A DNA stretch of 51,049 nt, from contig NZ_QBLM01000003.1 in the NCBI RefSeq assembly GCF_008828755.2, positions 1 to 51,049 on the forward strand, in the 5' to 3' direction. The stretch is from [Borrelia] turdi. GTDB taxonomy: Bacteria; Spirochaetota; Spirochaetia; Borreliales; Borreliaceae. A program made the position numbers and the translations under genes. The notes under the pieces are model-generated. The model was not told where the DNA came from. It did no database searches and saw nothing but the letters and a program-made list of their open reading frames with translations. This document shows, piece by piece, positions 32,879-40,066 of the stretch; positions within the stretch are counted from its first letter, which is position 1, and the number at the start of each line of letters is the position of its first letter.

Positions 32879-33319
32879 TTACACTTTTAAAACAAAATAA
32901 TTAAATACTCTTTTTGATATTATTTCAAATTTTTTTCCTTTAGACTTTAAATTAAGACTGTCGTAAAGCATCTTATTGTTATCCATTGCAACAAAATGAA
33001 CAAAATCTTGGCCTTTCAACTTAATAGCTGTTATTTCAAATTCTTTGCCAGCCACAGGTAAATAAAGAGAACTTTCATATCTAACCTTAGAAAAGATTTT
33101 ATAACAACTAAGAATTTTACATGGATTTAAAATATAACAATTATTTCTAATGTAACCCAATTTTAAAAACCGCTGATAATTTAAATTAATATCTTTTGCT
33201 TTAAAATCAAAACCCGTCAAGATAAATATCCAATAATGCAAAGATAAAAAATAACATCCAGACTTTTGAATGTCTTTAAACAGCTCTTCATTGCTTTGTA
33301 ATATTTTCTCAATAAACAT
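32879..33319 (-). CDS. DUF261-like protein (BBA23), possible papain-like cysteine peptidase fold
   Basis: 146 residues, no signal peptide. N-terminal QKSGCYFLSLHYWI places a Cys at the head of a predicted helix; the second half has DFVHFVAMDNNKMLYDSLN, i.e. a His in a strand followed by an Asp. A Cys-helix, His-strand, Asp/Asn order is that of C39/NlpC-like peptidases and amidases. That makes an amidase or lysin-like role conceivable, perhaps with the holin genes at 40 kb, but this is inference from motif order only. I recall homologues on many Borrelia plasmids as DUF261. ATG after AGGAG. Convergent with dbpA. Confidence 0.7.
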   Translation of the reverse strand: MFIEKILQSNEELFKDIQKSGCYFLSLHYWIFILTGFDFKAKDINLNYQRFLKLGYIRNNCYILNPCKILSCYKIFSKVRYESSLYLPVAGKEFEITAIKLKGQDFVHFVAMDNNKMLYDSLNLKSKGKKFEIISKRVFNYFVLKV

Positions 33320-33688
33320 TTTTTAATTCTCCTAAAACTTTAAATTGCAAAAATGTTTATTATTTAAAATAAAATTTCTCAAACTCCATTAATCAAGTCA
33401 CTAAAAATATGGATTTTAATACTTTTCATTTGATCATATTCGAACAAAAGACTTAAAACAAATTGCAATTGTAATTGCAATTTGTTTTTCATATATTTTA
33501 AAATAAACAATTTTTAAATATAATTTTTAAATAAGTAAACATGCCTGCTCCATTTTTGCTTATAAGGAACACACATTTGGGATCTTTTTATTAAGACATG
33601 CCCTTAAAATCTCTCAAACATTAAAAATCTAATATTTTTTTGTACATTTTAAGGATCTAGGTAATAATAATAAATCCCAATTTAGAAT
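33320..33688. other. Intergenic region between the DUF261-like gene and the small membrane frame
   Basis: No gene seen. A short direct inverted sequence CAAATTGCAATTGTAATTGCAATTTG occurs near 33458-33483 as an AT-rich palindrome, and short frames have no ribosome-binding site. Confidence 0.35.
33458..33483. repeat. 26-base near-perfect palindrome
   Basis: CAAATTGCAATTG with CAATTGCAATTTG (arms of 12-13 bases, practically no spacer), between the DUF261-like gene and the partition operon. Unknown role; terminators here would need a T-run, which follows on the + side (TTTTTC). Confidence 0.6.
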
Positions 33689-33835
33689 CTAAAAGCCCAA
33701 TAAGAAAATATTTAGTTTAAGAACAATCTTTAATATTGCTAAAACCAAGTCAATCAAAAAATTGCTTTTAATGGCAAAAGCTTTAATTAAAAACTTGTAG
33801 CATTCTTTCCTTTTAATCTTATTAAGCCCTTTCAT
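33689..33835 (-). CDS. Candidate 48-residue membrane peptide downstream of the partition operon
   Basis: ATG at 33835 is preceded by AGGGG with correct spacing and by a promoter-like TATACT/TATAAT with an upstream TTTACA. It codes for MKGLNKIKRKECYKFLIKAF followed by a hydrophobic C-terminal half (LIDLVLAILKIVLKLNIFLLGF), ending at TAG 33689-33691. The shape, a basic N terminus then one membrane helix, is that of small hydrophobic toxins or regulatory peptides. It corresponds in place to the short BBA22 gene of B31, if real. A hairpin insulates it from the partition genes. Expression not shown. Confidence 0.5.
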   Translation of the reverse strand: MKGLNKIKRKECYKFLIKAFAIKSNFLIDLVLAILKIVLKLNIFLLGF

Positions 33836-33953
33836 CTTAACCCCTAATATAAGTTTTTTCTAATATTATAGTATAAAAAAAAATATGTTTTGTAAATACT
33901 TTTCTAAATTTTTCTAAAATTCCTCTTACAAAAAAAATAATTTAAATCAAAAA

Positions 33954-34005
33954 TTAAAGGGTTTATTGGAATTTCTTTCCGAAGAATCTCCAATAAACCC
34001 TTTAA
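33954..34005 (-). terminator. Large hairpin at the end of the partition operon
   Basis: Perfect 17-base arms (33954-33970 and 33989-34005), core AGGGTTTATTGGA, 18-base loop, followed on the minus strand by TTTTT. It lies about 95 bases after the PFam49 stop codon. Confidence 0.8.
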
Positions 34006-34029
34006 GGTAACAGGTCCTTATATTAAGAG

Positions 34030-34044
34030 CGACACATTGCGTGT
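34030..34044. repeat. Short palindrome GACAC-5-GTGTC
   Basis: A GC-richer inverted repeat in an AT-rich gap between the partition operon and its terminator hairpin, right after a copy of the CTTATATTAAGAG motif. Possible protein-binding site. Confidence 0.4.
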
Positions 34045-34098
34045 CAGTCTGTACCTATACAGTATACACTAACTTTTTAAGTTTTGCAAATAAATATT

Positions 34099-34644
34099 TC
34101 ATTTTTGTTTGTTTCTTGAAGCTTTAAATTCTTCAATTATTTTTAATAAAAAATCTTTTTCCTCAAAAAAAATTTTTTCTAAAAGAAAGCTCGTAAGCTT
34201 AGCATTTTTTTTATAAAAAGAATAAGATTCTTCCTTTTTAAGCTGAAATCTTAGTGGTTTTATTGGGTTTTGGTTAGATTTTTTAAAACTAGAACTTTCT
34301 TTTGTTTTAATCAAACAAATTGTCTCGTTGATCCCGTTTTTAACTACATACTTTTCTTCAATTAAACCCTTTTCTATTGCTGTTGCAATTTTAAGATACT
34401 TATATGTTTGAGTTCTAGCAAGTCTATAGTCTTTTGCAAAATCATCAAAACTAGAATAGTTATCAAGCTTATAATATTCTTTATCTTTAATTTCTTTTAA
34501 AACCTTCATTGCCTCTAGCTTACAATAAATTTCTTTTTGAAAATTGATGTTTAACTTTTCTTTAAGCTTGTTATAATGAATAAGCGCTTGTTCTTCTTCT
34601 CTAACACTCTCAGATAAATTTCTTTTATTTATCTTTATATCCAC
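34099..34644 (-). CDS. Plasmid partition-associated protein, PFam49 (BBA21)
   Basis: 181 residues; GTG start at 34644 after GGAGGAG. Helical N-terminal half with a helix-turn-helix-like stretch (YSSFDDFAKDYRLARTQTYKYLKIATAIEKG), then a basic C terminus. PFam49 is one of the four genes that normally occur together in Borrelia plasmid maintenance cassettes; its layout is consistent with the DNA-binding partner (ParB-like role) of the ParA protein. Last gene of the operon; a 15-base palindrome lies just upstream, within the end of the parA gene. Confidence 0.85.
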   Translation of the reverse strand: MDIKINKRNLSESVREEEQALIHYNKLKEKLNINFQKEIYCKLEAMKVLKEIKDKEYYKLDNYSSFDDFAKDYRLARTQTYKYLKIATAIEKGLIEEKYVVKNGINETICLIKTKESSSFKKSNQNPIKPLRFQLKKEESYSFYKKNAKLTSFLLEKIFFEEKDFLLKIIEEFKASRNKQK

Positions 34645-34667
34645 TTGTGCTCCTCCTTTACAATCGA

Positions 34668-34682
34668 GTACACTTAGTGTAC
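34668..34682. promoter_or_regulatory. 15-bp palindrome at the parA-PFam49 junction
   Basis: GTACACTTAGTGTAC: seven-base arms around one base, partly inside the parA stop region and just before the PFam49 ribosome-binding site. A closely related sequence (TGTACACTTAGTACA) lies at 8676-8690. Could bind an autoregulator or partition protein. Confidence 0.5.
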
Positions 34683-35426
34683 GTAACCGGATTTACTTAA
34701 AAATACATTAAGCGTGTTTTGGTACTCTATTATGTAATCCTTCGTCAAATCAAATATATCGTTTTTTGCTATCCTTTTATTTAAATCTTCTCTTTCAGAG
34801 ATTGTCCCTAAAAAATTACTATTTTTCTTTAAAACCTTTAAAAGTTCTTTATGTGTATTATTTTTTTTAAATTTAGTATTAATTAAATACATTGGCAATG
34901 TTAATAATAACTTATTCATAAAAAAAGAAAACAAATCTAAACTTTCAACTGCCCATTTCTCTGCTGTTATTGGTATTATTATATAATTACTACATACAAG
35001 AGCATTTGTTAAGGTAAAATCTAAACTAGGATTGGTGTCAAGTATTATATAATCGTAATGCTTGCTTAGTAACTTTAATTGTTCTTTTAATTTAAATTCT
35101 TTATAAGGAATAGATTCTGAATTAAATTTATGTAATGTTAAATAGCTTGGAATTAAATCTAAATTTTTATTGATCTTTATTAGCGCATTATCTATGTGTA
35201 AATTTGATATTAATACCTCGTATATATTTTTATTTATTAAATTTACATTATTATCTTTGATTTTATTAAAAAAATAGCTCGTTGTTGAAGCTTGCGTGTC
35301 AATATCTATTAAAAGAACCTTACATTTGACTGAAAGCAATGTGGCAAAAATTAAACTTGTTGTACTTTTACCAACACCTCCTTTTATGCTTGCTACTGTT
35401 ATTACTTTTGTCTTTTTTTTATCCAT
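34674..35426 (-). CDS. ParA-type partition ATPase, PFam32 (BBA20)
   Basis: 250 residues. Deviant Walker A KGGVGKSTT at residues 15-23 with the signature Lys, A'-motif LLIDIDTQAST near 39-49, Walker B YIILDTNPS near 125-133, and the region CSNYIIIPITAEKWAVES near 149. ParA proteins drive plasmid segregation and, in Borrelia, PFam32 sequence type determines plasmid compatibility, so this gene identifies the plasmid as lp54 type. Start overlaps the end of the PFam50 gene by 25 bases, implying coupled translation. Confidence 0.95.
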   Translation of the reverse strand: MDKKKTKVITVASIKGGVGKSTTSLIFATLLSVKCKVLLIDIDTQASTTSYFFNKIKDNNVNLINKNIYEVLISNLHIDNALIKINKNLDLIPSYLTLHKFNSESIPYKEFKLKEQLKLLSKHYDYIILDTNPSLDFTLTNALVCSNYIIIPITAEKWAVESLDLFSFFMNKLLLTLPMYLINTKFKKNNTHKELLKVLKKNSNFLGTISEREDLNKRIAKNDIFDLTKDYIIEYQNTLNVFLSKSGYVH

Positions 35427-35986
35427 TCAGGAATAATTCCCCCTTTTGACAATTCTTTATTATAAAAAGTGTAGAGTTCAGTTTCTAATTCTAAAATAAT
35501 ATTTAAAAGCGTATTATAATAAGGGCTATTGGTCCTGTCTTTTTTAAGTAAAATATGAAGGCCATTTAAATAACAAAAAACAGATCCTTTTTTAAACTTA
35601 AATTCGATATATTCACATTTTCTAAGAGTATAGGTTTCTTTTTTATTAAAATTCTTTACAATAAAAGCTTTATCAAGCTTTCTTATTCCATAAGAAATTC
35701 CTATAAATTTATCATCTTCTCTTAAAGAGAATAAATGAAACATGCTTATTTCTTCTATATTAAAAATCCCTCTCAAAGAAATGAAAAATTTTGTAGGTTC
35801 ATTTTTGCTTATTCCAAATGTATAAAAGTCATTAAATATTTTAGTGTGATATATTCTTCTTCCTTTAACCTCCTCAATCTTAGAAAAGACATTAGTCTTT
35901 TTCCCTTTTTTTATTTTTTGTTTATTGTCTGTGTTTAATTTTAATTCTTTTTGTTTTTGCTTTAATCGTTCAAGTAAAGCCGTCAT
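35402..35986 (-). CDS. Plasmid maintenance protein, PFam50 (BBA19)
   Basis: 194 residues, no signal. A Lys-rich N terminus (LKQKQKELKLNTDNKQKIKKGKK) precedes an alpha/beta domain (EEVKGRRIYHTKIFNDFYTFG, FKFKKGSVFCYLNGLHILL), then a C-terminal helix. Member of the four-gene Borrelia cassette (PFam57/62-50-32-49). Role in replication control or partition is accepted but its biochemical activity is unknown. It overlaps the ParA gene, is 32 bases downstream of the PFam57/62 gene and shares its operon. Confidence 0.88.
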   Translation of the reverse strand: MTALLERLKQKQKELKLNTDNKQKIKKGKKTNVFSKIEEVKGRRIYHTKIFNDFYTFGISKNEPTKFFISLRGIFNIEEISMFHLFSLREDDKFIGISYGIRKLDKAFIVKNFNKKETYTLRKCEYIEFKFKKGSVFCYLNGLHILLKKDRTNSPYYNTLLNIILELETELYTFYNKELSKGGIIPEWIKKRQK

Positions 35987-36018
35987 TTTTTTCCTTTTTC
36001 CTTAATAGTAGAGCTAAA

Positions 36019-37218
36019 CTATACATTTTCTTTTAAGCTCACTATTTTAATTAAATTATTATAGTAGGAATTATCAAATACCTTGCTATATTTAAGATCA
36101 GGCTCATTCTCAATGAATTTTTTTAAAGTAGGAATTAGTTTATCATTGTCTACTTTATGCCTTAACTGTTCTAATAATATACTAAAAATGTTGTTTTTTA
36201 TACTTTTTAGTTTTATCATTTTGTCTTGTATTTTAGGAATTTCTTCTTTTGCCCTTTTAACCAATTTTTCTAAATCGGGGTACTTTTTTTGTTCTATTAT
36301 AAAATGTGGCTTTATTTTATAAATTTCATATGTTTTGCTAAAAAATTTTTCAAGATCTTCTTTTTTATATTTTTCAGTTTCTAATTCTTTGATTTTTTCT
36401 TTAAGTATTTTTTTTAGAATTTCTTTTTTATTTTTGTTATTCGTTTCTTTTATCTTATTTATTAGCTTTTTGTATCCATTGTTTTTGAAAAATTTACATA
36501 AGTATCCCGGATTATTTTTATTTTCTTTTATTTTGTTTGACAAGTGTTTTTCTATTTTTTGAGGATCTATTTCTTTGAGCTCATTTTCAATATGCTTTAG
36601 ATTTCTTAAGTGGTATATTTTAATCTTATTTGTGGTTTCTAAATCCATTATTAGAGCTGGAATTTGGGTTTTGAAATTACATTTACTTAAATATTTTTTT
36701 AATATTTCATTATTTGTTGTTTTTTTAGGATTTTTGTGTATATTTCTATATTCTTTATATTTATTATTAGTATTACTAGTACACTCCCATTTAACACTCC
36801 CATTTATTTGATTAAAAGTTTTTATTCTTTGCATAAATTCATTAATTTTATTATTTGTTTTTTCCTTGAAGTATGTGTTAATTATTGAATAACATTTTTC
36901 TTTTTTATATTTAAGTTTATAGTAAGTTTCACTTCCAGAATTTTTTCCTAAATGTTTGCAGTAGTTTAGTGTGACTTTAAATTTTTTTTCTAGTTTGTAT
37001 AAATAGTTTTGTAGTGTTTTGAGTTTTATTGGGCTTTGTTTATTTCTTTCAAGGTTTTTATTTAGAAAATAAAGTATGTTTTTTTGTGTGTATTTTTTAA
37101 AGTTTAAGTTTATAAAATTAAGAGTGGAGATTAATACAATTAAATTATGTTGAAAGTTTCTTGTAGTTTTTTTTACCCTTTTTGTAGTGTTTAGTGATTT
37201 TTGTTTTGATTTTTTCAA
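36019..37218 (-). CDS. Plasmid replication initiator candidate, PFam57/62 (BBA18)
   Basis: 399 residues, extremely Lys/Asn-rich. TTG start after TAGGAG. N terminus has NLIVLISTLNFINLNFKKYTQKNIL and LKTLQNYLYKLEKKFKVTLNYCKHLG, the conserved winged-helix-like part of the family; the rest is long charged helices. In other Borrelia plasmids the PFam57/62 gene with its upstream region suffices for autonomous replication, so it is the best replication-protein candidate. First gene of the maintenance operon. The leader carries ACTTATATTAGGAG, one of four related motifs around the cassette. Confidence 0.9.
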   Translation of the reverse strand: MKKSKQKSLNTTKRVKKTTRNFQHNLIVLISTLNFINLNFKKYTQKNILYFLNKNLERNKQSPIKLKTLQNYLYKLEKKFKVTLNYCKHLGKNSGSETYYKLKYKKEKCYSIINTYFKEKTNNKINEFMQRIKTFNQINGSVKWECTSNTNNKYKEYRNIHKNPKKTTNNEILKKYLSKCNFKTQIPALIMDLETTNKIKIYHLRNLKHIENELKEIDPQKIEKHLSNKIKENKNNPGYLCKFFKNNGYKKLINKIKETNNKNKKEILKKILKEKIKELETEKYKKEDLEKFFSKTYEIYKIKPHFIIEQKKYPDLEKLVKRAKEEIPKIQDKMIKLKSIKNNIFSILLEQLRHKVDNDKLIPTLKKFIENEPDLKYSKVFDNSYYNNLIKIVSLKENV

Positions 37219-37498
37219 TTTTATACTCCTAATATAAGTAATTTCTTTAATTCTAAATTAATTAATAGTACAGTTTCTTAAAAAAGTAAAGTATTTTTAT
37301 ATAAAAAAGATAAAAAAAGTATATTTAATTTATATTTGTTAAAGATGCTTTACAAAAGTAAGTTTTTGTAATAAAATAATATAGGTATTTAACTTATATT
37401 AAGAGTAAATTATTTTTACGTGTTAATTTTTATTTAAAATAGTGAGCTTATTAGCGATGGGTTTAATTTTATTAAGAATTTAGATTATTTTTTATTTA

Positions 37499-37531
37499 TC
37501 CTTCATTCAAGAGTTAAGCTTGAGTGAAGGA
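37499..37531. terminator. Inverted repeat between origin region and ospB
   Basis: Arms TCCTTCATTCAAG and CTTGAGTGAAGGA with a seven-base loop, one G-T mismatch. Stable and isolated in the origin region; it could be a terminator of a short transcript or a structural element. Confidence 0.5.
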
Positions 37532-37727
37532 ATTAGCCCCATTAGTTTTCTTAATTTTTGGCTATGCATTTAGTTTTATTAAAGCTTTTTATTTTGATTT
37601 TAAAGGCTTAAATGGTCTGATTTGTATAGTATGTTTATTCTCTTTTTTAAAAGAGAAAAAGCCCCCTAAGAGACTTTTTCTAGAAGTAACAAATTGAAAA
37701 ATATAAATTCAATTTTTAAGTTGTAAT

Positions 37728-37765
37728 AAAACACCCCACATTGGCTAATGCTTTGCAGGATGTTT
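37728..37765 (-). terminator. ospAB terminator
   Basis: On the minus strand, AAACATCC pairs with GGGGTGTTT (one G-U pair) across a 20-base loop, then TTTTATT, ten bases after the ospB stop codon. Confidence 0.65.
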
Positions 37766-37774
37766 ATTTATCTA

Positions 37775-38662
37775 TTATTTTAATTCGTTTGTAAGTTCAG
37801 TAAGATTTTTAATTTCAGTTGCTGTGCCTTCAAGCGTAGTGCCTAATGCTGAGTCGTAGCTTTGCACTGTAATTGTACCATCTTCAAGGAACACAAGATC
37901 TTTAGTTTTTTTGCCGTCAGCAGAAATTGTTAATGTATTAGTAGTGTCATTCCATGAGCCTGTTTTTTTAGAACTAGATGCAGTATCATCTAAGTAGATT
38001 GTTAATTTCCCACTTTTATCAATTTCTCTTTTTAATGTAACAGTGCCTTCTGTTATTTTTAATGTTGTTTTTCCGCCAACTAGACTTCCTTCAAACTTAA
38101 TACCATTTTTTAGAGTTTCTACTGCTTTTCCAGCATTTTCCTCATTTGTCATATTTGAATATTCAAGGGTAGTCTTGTTTGATCTTGTTAATTTTTTGGA
38201 GTCTATTTTACTAGCTTTGTAGGATGCTATTGTTATTGCCCCTTCCTTTTTAAAAACTGTGCTTGCAACTTTTGTATCGCTTGAATCGCGTGTTTCTACA
38301 GTTATTGTATTTCCATCTTTGCTAATTGACATTTTCACTTTGCTTTTGTCAGATTTTACCTCTTCAAGCTCTCCTCCAGTGCCATCAGCGTTATCAGCAA
38401 CTCCTTTAATCTCAACTGTATCAATCACTGCTTTCAACTCATATTTACCGTCTTTATTTTTTTCTTTGCTTACAAAAATTTTACTACCATTAAATAAAGT
38501 TACTAAGTTTTCTGCTTTTGAAGGAAGATTTTTGTTCGAATTTTCTTCTGCCTTGTTAGCGTCGGAAACTGCTGCATCCCCCCCCTGTTCTGGATTAGCA
38601 CCTTTTTGTGCACAGGCTATTAAAGCAAATACTAAAGTAAATCCTAGTAAATATTGTTTCAT
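37775..38662 (-). CDS. ospB: Outer surface protein B (BBA16)
   Basis: 295 residues, second gene of the ospAB operon, 9 bases after ospA. Signal peptide MKQYLLGFTLVFALIAC (Cys17). A variable Gly/Ala/Asn segment follows, then repeated beta-strand units typical of OspA/OspB: LVTLFNGSKIFVSKEKNKDGK, TVTLKREIDKSGKLTIYLDD and [22 protein letters not shown]. OspB is a surface lipoprotein of spirochaetes in the tick. An eight-G tract (38578-38585 on the + strand as C) falls at residues about 25-28; slippage there would truncate the protein just after its lipid anchor. Intact in this copy. Confidence 0.97.
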   Translation of the reverse strand: MKQYLLGFTLVFALIACAQKGANPEQGGDAAVSDANKAEENSNKNLPSKAENLVTLFNGSKIFVSKEKNKDGKYELKAVIDTVEIKGVADNADGTGGELEEVKSDKSKVKMSISKDGNTITVETRDSSDTKVASTVFKKEGAITIASYKASKIDSKKLTRSNKTTLEYSNMTNEENAGKAVETLKNGIKFEGSLVGGKTTLKITEGTVTLKREIDKSGKLTIYLDDTASSSKKTGSWNDTTNTLTISADGKKTKDLVFLEDGTITVQSYDSALGTTLEGTATEIKNLTELTNELK

Positions 38663-38671
38663 AAATTCTCC

Positions 38672-39493
38672 TTATTTTAAAGCATCCTTAAGGCTTTCAA
38701 GTGTTGTAATTTCAACTGCTTTGCCTTCTAAAGTAGTGCCTCCTGAGTCGTAGCTTTGTACTGTTATTGTGTTTTCTTTTGTGAACACAAGATCTTTAGT
38801 TTTTTTACTGTTAGCAGAAATTGTTAATGTATTAGTAGCGTCAACCCATGCGCCTGTTTTTTTAGAACTAGATGCAGTATCATCTAAGGAGATTTTTACT
38901 TTCCCATCTTTATCAATTTCTTTTGTTAATGTAACAGTGTCTTGTTTAACTGTTAATGTTGTTTTGCCACCAGTATCTAAAGTTCCTTCAAGGGCAAAGT
39001 TTTTTAAAACTTCTTTAGCTTTTCCGCTTCCATCACTTTTCATTTCTGTGTATTCAAGTCTGGTTCCGTCTTTTCTTGTTATTACTTTTTCAGTTACGGC
39101 AGCACCTTTTGCATCAAATTTTTCTTCTGTTGATGACTTGTCTTTAAGGGTTACTTTTCTTGACATTAATGTTGTGCCATCTTCTTTGAAAATTTCAAAT
39201 TTAGTTTGACCTAGGTCTTCAGCAATTGTTAATTTTGCTTTACTTTTGTCAGCTTTTACACCTTCAAGCACCCCAGAACCATTGCTTTTATCAGAAGTTC
39301 CTTTTAGTTCAAGCTTGCCTATTGTTGCCATTAGACTGTATTTACCGTCTTTGTCTTTTTCTTTACTTACAAGAACTTTCATTTCACCAGGCAAATCTAC
39401 TGAAACGCTGTTTTTCTCATCAAGGCTGCTAACATTTTGCTTACATGCTATTAATGCTAATATTAGACCTATTCCCAATAAATATTTTTTCAT
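38672..39493 (-). CDS. ospA: Outer surface protein A (BBA15)
   Basis: 273 residues, full length. Signal peptide [17 protein letters not shown] (Cys17), then [20 protein letters not shown], identical to the B31 start, and the consecutive beta-hairpins of the single-layer sheet ([28 protein letters not shown]). The C-terminal domain, [23 protein letters not shown], differs clearly from B31 and from the B. garinii and B. afzelii forms I remember. OspA anchors spirochaetes to the tick gut receptor TROSPA and is repressed in the mammal. ATG after AAAGGAG; promoter immediately upstream. Confidence 0.98.
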   Translation of the reverse strand: MKKYLLGIGLILALIACKQNVSSLDEKNSVSVDLPGEMKVLVSKEKDKDGKYSLMATIGKLELKGTSDKSNGSGVLEGVKADKSKAKLTIAEDLGQTKFEIFKEDGTTLMSRKVTLKDKSSTEEKFDAKGAAVTEKVITRKDGTRLEYTEMKSDGSGKAKEVLKNFALEGTLDTGGKTTLTVKQDTVTLTKEIDKDGKVKISLDDTASSSKKTGAWVDATNTLTISANSKKTKDLVFTKENTITVQSYDSGGTTLEGKAVEITTLESLKDALK

Positions 39494-39555
39494 AATATAT
39501 TCTCCTTTTTATATTATATTAATATAACTTAATACAAATATAATTATAGTATAAG
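39494..39555 (-). promoter_or_regulatory. ospAB promoter region
   Basis: On the minus strand, a T-rich upstream stretch, TTGTAT and nested TATATTA/TATAAT hexamers precede AAAGGAG and ATG, as in the known strong sigma-70 type ospA promoter. The exact -10 cannot be chosen by eye because several overlapping candidates exist. Confidence 0.7.
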
Positions 39556-39651
39556 ATCAATAAATAACAAATAGAAAATTAAAAAAAAATGAAATGATAA
39601 TAAATTTCAAATTATATAAAGACTAACCATAGACTTTTTATTTTTTTAAAA

Positions 39652-39675
39652 AAAAAGTCCCATAATTGGGACTTT
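39652..39675 (-). terminator. Terminator of the holin-OrfD operon
   Basis: AAAGTCCC with GGGACTTT and a six-base loop, followed on the minus strand by nine T residues. It is 25 bases after the OrfD-like stop and insulates ospA from the phage block. Confidence 0.88.
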
Positions 39676-39700
39676 AGGGAAAAAGAAAAATTAAATGATC

Positions 39701-40066
39701 CTAAGGTATATTTTTTGAGTATTTTTTGTAAATCTGCAGCGCAATTGGTTTTATTTTGTCGATGTGATTTTTTAAATTAGCAATGTTTGTTTTGATTGAT
39801 TTTAAAGTTTGATCTTTTTCTAATTTACTGGTGTCAAAAAGTTTAAACTCAGGATAATTTTTATTATTTACTTTTTGTTGAGTTTTTACAAGAAATGTTT
39901 GTAAGTACATAATATAGCTTGAAAGATGCGCTTCATATAAGCTTAAGGCCTTTAATGTTGGTTCTTTTGGGTATGCTGGCTCTTCCGGGAGGCTTGCTAT
40001 TGTAGAGCATGAAAAGATTATAAGCGCGTTTAATAAAAACAAAAAAGCAAAATTTTTAATTTTCAA
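39701..40066 (-). CDS. OrfD-like lipoprotein (BBA14)
   Basis: 121 residues. Signal peptide with lipobox LIIFSC (Cys20), then Pro-Glu-rich SLPEEPAYPKEPTL, then helices. It overlaps blyB by 11 bases and ends the operon. OrfD proteins occur after blyA and blyB in cp32 prophages; their role is unknown, but the position after a holin suggests a spanin- or lysis-related lipoprotein (the periplasmic lipoprotein half of a spanin pair would have just this size and anchor). That is inference. Confidence 0.82.
   Translation of the reverse strand: MKIKNFAFLFLLNALIIFSCSTIASLPEEPAYPKEPTLKALSLYEAHLSSYIMYLQTFLVKTQQKVNNKNYPEFKLFDTSKLEKDQTLKSIKTNIANLKNHIDKIKPIALQIYKKYSKNIP

Larger units (their letters stand above)
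37219..37774. other. Region upstream of the PFam57/62 gene: likely replication origin and promoter
   Basis: 556 bases without a convincing gene. Holds two of four ACTTATATTARRRG motifs (37226-37239 minus, 37391-37405 plus), several A/T-rich runs (for example 37280-37345), and an inverted repeat (37499-37531, TCCTTCATTCAAG with CTTGAGTGAAGGA). The ospB terminator is at its right edge. Very high A/T and repeated motifs next to the initiator gene suit an origin; this is inference. Confidence 0.55.

Noticed and set aside
36083..36811. Hydrophobic + strand frames opposite the PFam57/62 gene
   Set aside because: A Lys/Asn-rich gene read backwards always gives Phe/Leu-rich frames; these only look like membrane proteins.
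38259..39527. Long frames on the + strand opposite ospA and ospB
   Set aside because: They mirror the strongly biased codons of the real genes, lack ribosome-binding sites, and give low-quality Ser/Val-rich proteins.
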